The translations under genes and the position numbers were made by a program. A DNA stretch of 64,000 nt from Psychrobacter sp. Ps6 (GTDB lineage Bacteria > Pseudomonadota > Gammaproteobacteria > Pseudomonadales > Moraxellaceae), in contig NZ_JADQAI010000003.1 of the NCBI RefSeq assembly GCF_022129235.1, forward strand, positions 310,001 through 374,000, in the 5' to 3' direction. Positions 62,785 to 64,000 of this stretch are shown here, piece after piece. A model generated the notes under the pieces. That model ran no database searches, was not told where the DNA came from, and saw nothing but the letters and a program-made list of their open reading frames with translations. Each line of letters begins with the position of its first letter. Position 1 is the first letter of the stretch.

Positions 62785-64000
62785 ATGTCTAACGACAATT
62801 TAATGTTTACTGCAACGGAACATGGTCAAGCCATGCATGGCAAAGTCAAAGCGTTCATTGAAACGCATATTGAACCCATCGAAGCCCAATTCTGGGAAGA
62901 ATGTCATAAGAAAAATCCTGATGGCAATTGGGAAAACTGGGAATGGCCAGAAGCCTATGAAAGCTTACGCAAACAAGCACGCGAGGAGGGTTTATGGAAT
63001 TTATTCTTACCTGATGACACCTTAGGCGCAGGGCTGTCGGTGACTGACTATGCACCGATTGCAGAGCTGACGGGTCGCAGTTTGCTCGCGCCGCATGTGT
63101 TTAACTGCAATGCGCCTGACAGCGGCAATATGGAGCTATTATGGCGCTATGGTACACAAGAGCAGCAAGACAAATGGCTCACGCCGCTATTAGAAGGTGA
63201 GACCCGCTCAGTGTTTTGTATGACTGAGCCTGATGTGGCCTCAAGCGATGCCACCAATATGCAAGCAACCGCCGTGGTCGATGGTGATGAAATTGTCATC
63301 AACGGTAGCAAGTGGTGGTCATCTGGTCTTGGTGATCCTGCGGTTGATGTTTTAATTGTTATGGCTTATACCGCTGACGAGGATGCAGACCGTCATCATC
63401 AGCATTCAATGGTATTGGTACCAGTGAATACACCAGGTGTGAGTATCAAGCGTATGCTGAAAGTATTTGGCGATTACGATGCACCGCACGGGCACGGTGA
63501 GATCAGCTTTGATAATGTACGTGTGCCCGTCAGCCACTTTATTGGTGGGCCAGGTAAAGGCTTTGAGATTGCGCAGGGTCGTCTAGGACCAGGTCGTATT
63601 CATCACTGCATGCGTTGTATTGGTGCGGCTGAGAAGTCTTTAGAGTTGGCAGTGAAACGCGGTATGTCACGTACTGCTTTTGGTAAGCCGCTACTACAAT
63701 TGGGCGGAAACTTTGAGCGTATTAGTGAGGCGCGTATCAAGATTGACCAAGCACGTTTGCTAACCCTTTATGCGGCGCAAAAAATGGACGCTCAAGGAAC
63801 CAAAGCGGCATTGACTGAAATCTCTGCTATCAAAGTCGTTGCGCCAACTGTCCTACAAGAAGTGGTCGATATGGCGATTCAGATTCACGGTGGCATGGGT
63901 GTTTGCCAAGATACCTTGTTGCCGAACTTCTATGCGCAAGCACGTGTACTGCGCTTAGCAGATGGTCCTGATGAAGTACATAAAACGATGATTGCCAAGC
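62785..64000 (+). CDS. Acyl-CoA dehydrogenase (ACAD10/11-like), cut by window end
   Basis: This frame is open from ATG 62785 (AAGGAAG 7 nt upstream) to the last base, 405 codons, so only a few residues are likely missing. It is an FAD-dependent acyl-CoA dehydrogenase. It has FCMTEPDVASSDATN, the flavin-binding INGSKWWSSGLGDP, GPGRIHHCMRCIGAAE, RTAFGKPL, and IHGGMGVCQDTLLP. GDYDAPHGHGEI and the C-terminal ADGPDEVHKTM are as in the larger ACAD10/11-like group, thought to act on long or hydroxylated acyl chains. The exact substrate is unknown. Confidence 0.93.
   Translation, partial: MSNDNLMFTATEHGQAMHGKVKAFIETHIEPIEAQFWEECHKKNPDGNWENWEWPEAYESLRKQAREEGLWNLFLPDDTLGAGLSVTDYAPIAELTGRSLLAPHVFNCNAPDSGNMELLWRYGTQEQQDKWLTPLLEGETRSVFCMTEPDVASSDATNMQATAVVDGDEIVINGSKWWSSGLGDPAVDVLIVMAYTADEDADRHHQHSMVLVPVNTPGVSIKRMLKVFGDYDAPHGHGEISFDNVRVPVSHFIGGPGKGFEIAQGRLGPGRIHHCMRCIGAAEKSLELAVKRGMSRTAFGKPLLQLGGNFERISEARIKIDQARLLTLYAAQKMDAQGTKAALTEISAIKVVAPTVLQEVVDMAIQIHGGMGVCQDTLLPNFYAQARVLRLADGPDEVHKTMIAK

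Overview
The window looks like a chromosomal segment of a Psychrobacter-like gammaproteobacterium (family Moraxellaceae). The grounds are moderate GC content, the style of the housekeeping proteins, and the order glnE - ilvE - surface-sugar genes - aspS. In Acinetobacter, the variable lipooligosaccharide outer-core (OC) locus also lies between ilvE and aspS. I see no insertion sequence, prophage, CRISPR array, rRNA or tRNA gene. Most of the window is ordinary core genome; the accessory part is the ilvE-aspS interval.

Layout. 1-4.5 kb: proline catabolism, with a PutA that lacks the N-terminal DNA-binding domain, followed 11 nt later by a separate gene for what looks like the C-terminal ALDH-superfamily domain of larger PutA proteins. 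4.5-9.5 kb (mostly minus strand): ribosomal oxygenase roxA, a small lipoprotein, a DUF2238 membrane protein, purB, mnmA. 9.8-15 kb (plus): ispF, monothiol glutaredoxin, an unknown 179-aa protein, mnmG, an AEC-type permease. 15-23 kb (minus): a small membrane protein, a luciferase-like flavin oxidoreductase, a PQQ-dependent membrane dehydrogenase, a CysB-like regulator, katG. 23.5-29.7 kb (plus): ampG-like permease, prmC, a MoeB/ThiF-type E1 enzyme, an ABC1 kinase-like protein, an MFS permease. 29.8-33.2 kb: an Lrp/AsnC regulator divergent from leuA, then an unknown protein. 33.3-37.7 kb (minus): accC, accB, a MATE transporter, an EVE-domain protein. 38-45.4 kb: hemW, an entericidin-like lipoprotein, trmL, the tusDCBE operon, glnE. 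45.7-61.2 kb: ilvE, the OC-like locus, aspS. 61.5-64 kb: a SohB-type peptidase without its usual membrane anchor, and an acyl-CoA dehydrogenase cut by the window end.

Functional links. Four separate loci act on the tRNA wobble position 34: mnmA, mnmG, tusDCBE and trmL. The ilvE-aspS interval encodes three GT8-like and three GT4 glycosyltransferases, a Stealth-type sugar-phosphate transferase, UDP-glucose dehydrogenase plus a UDP-glucuronate 4-epimerase (together predicted to supply UDP-GalA), a GPS-motif protein that may be another transferase, an unknown 255-aa protein and a lipid A acyltransferase-family protein. It has no Wzx, Wzy or initiating transferase, which fits stepwise assembly of a lipooligosaccharide core better than a polymerised capsule.

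The observations most worth follow-up are the split PutA C-terminal domain, the OC-like locus with its Stealth gene, and the anchorless SohB. All assignments were made by reading motifs and lengths; no database search was run.
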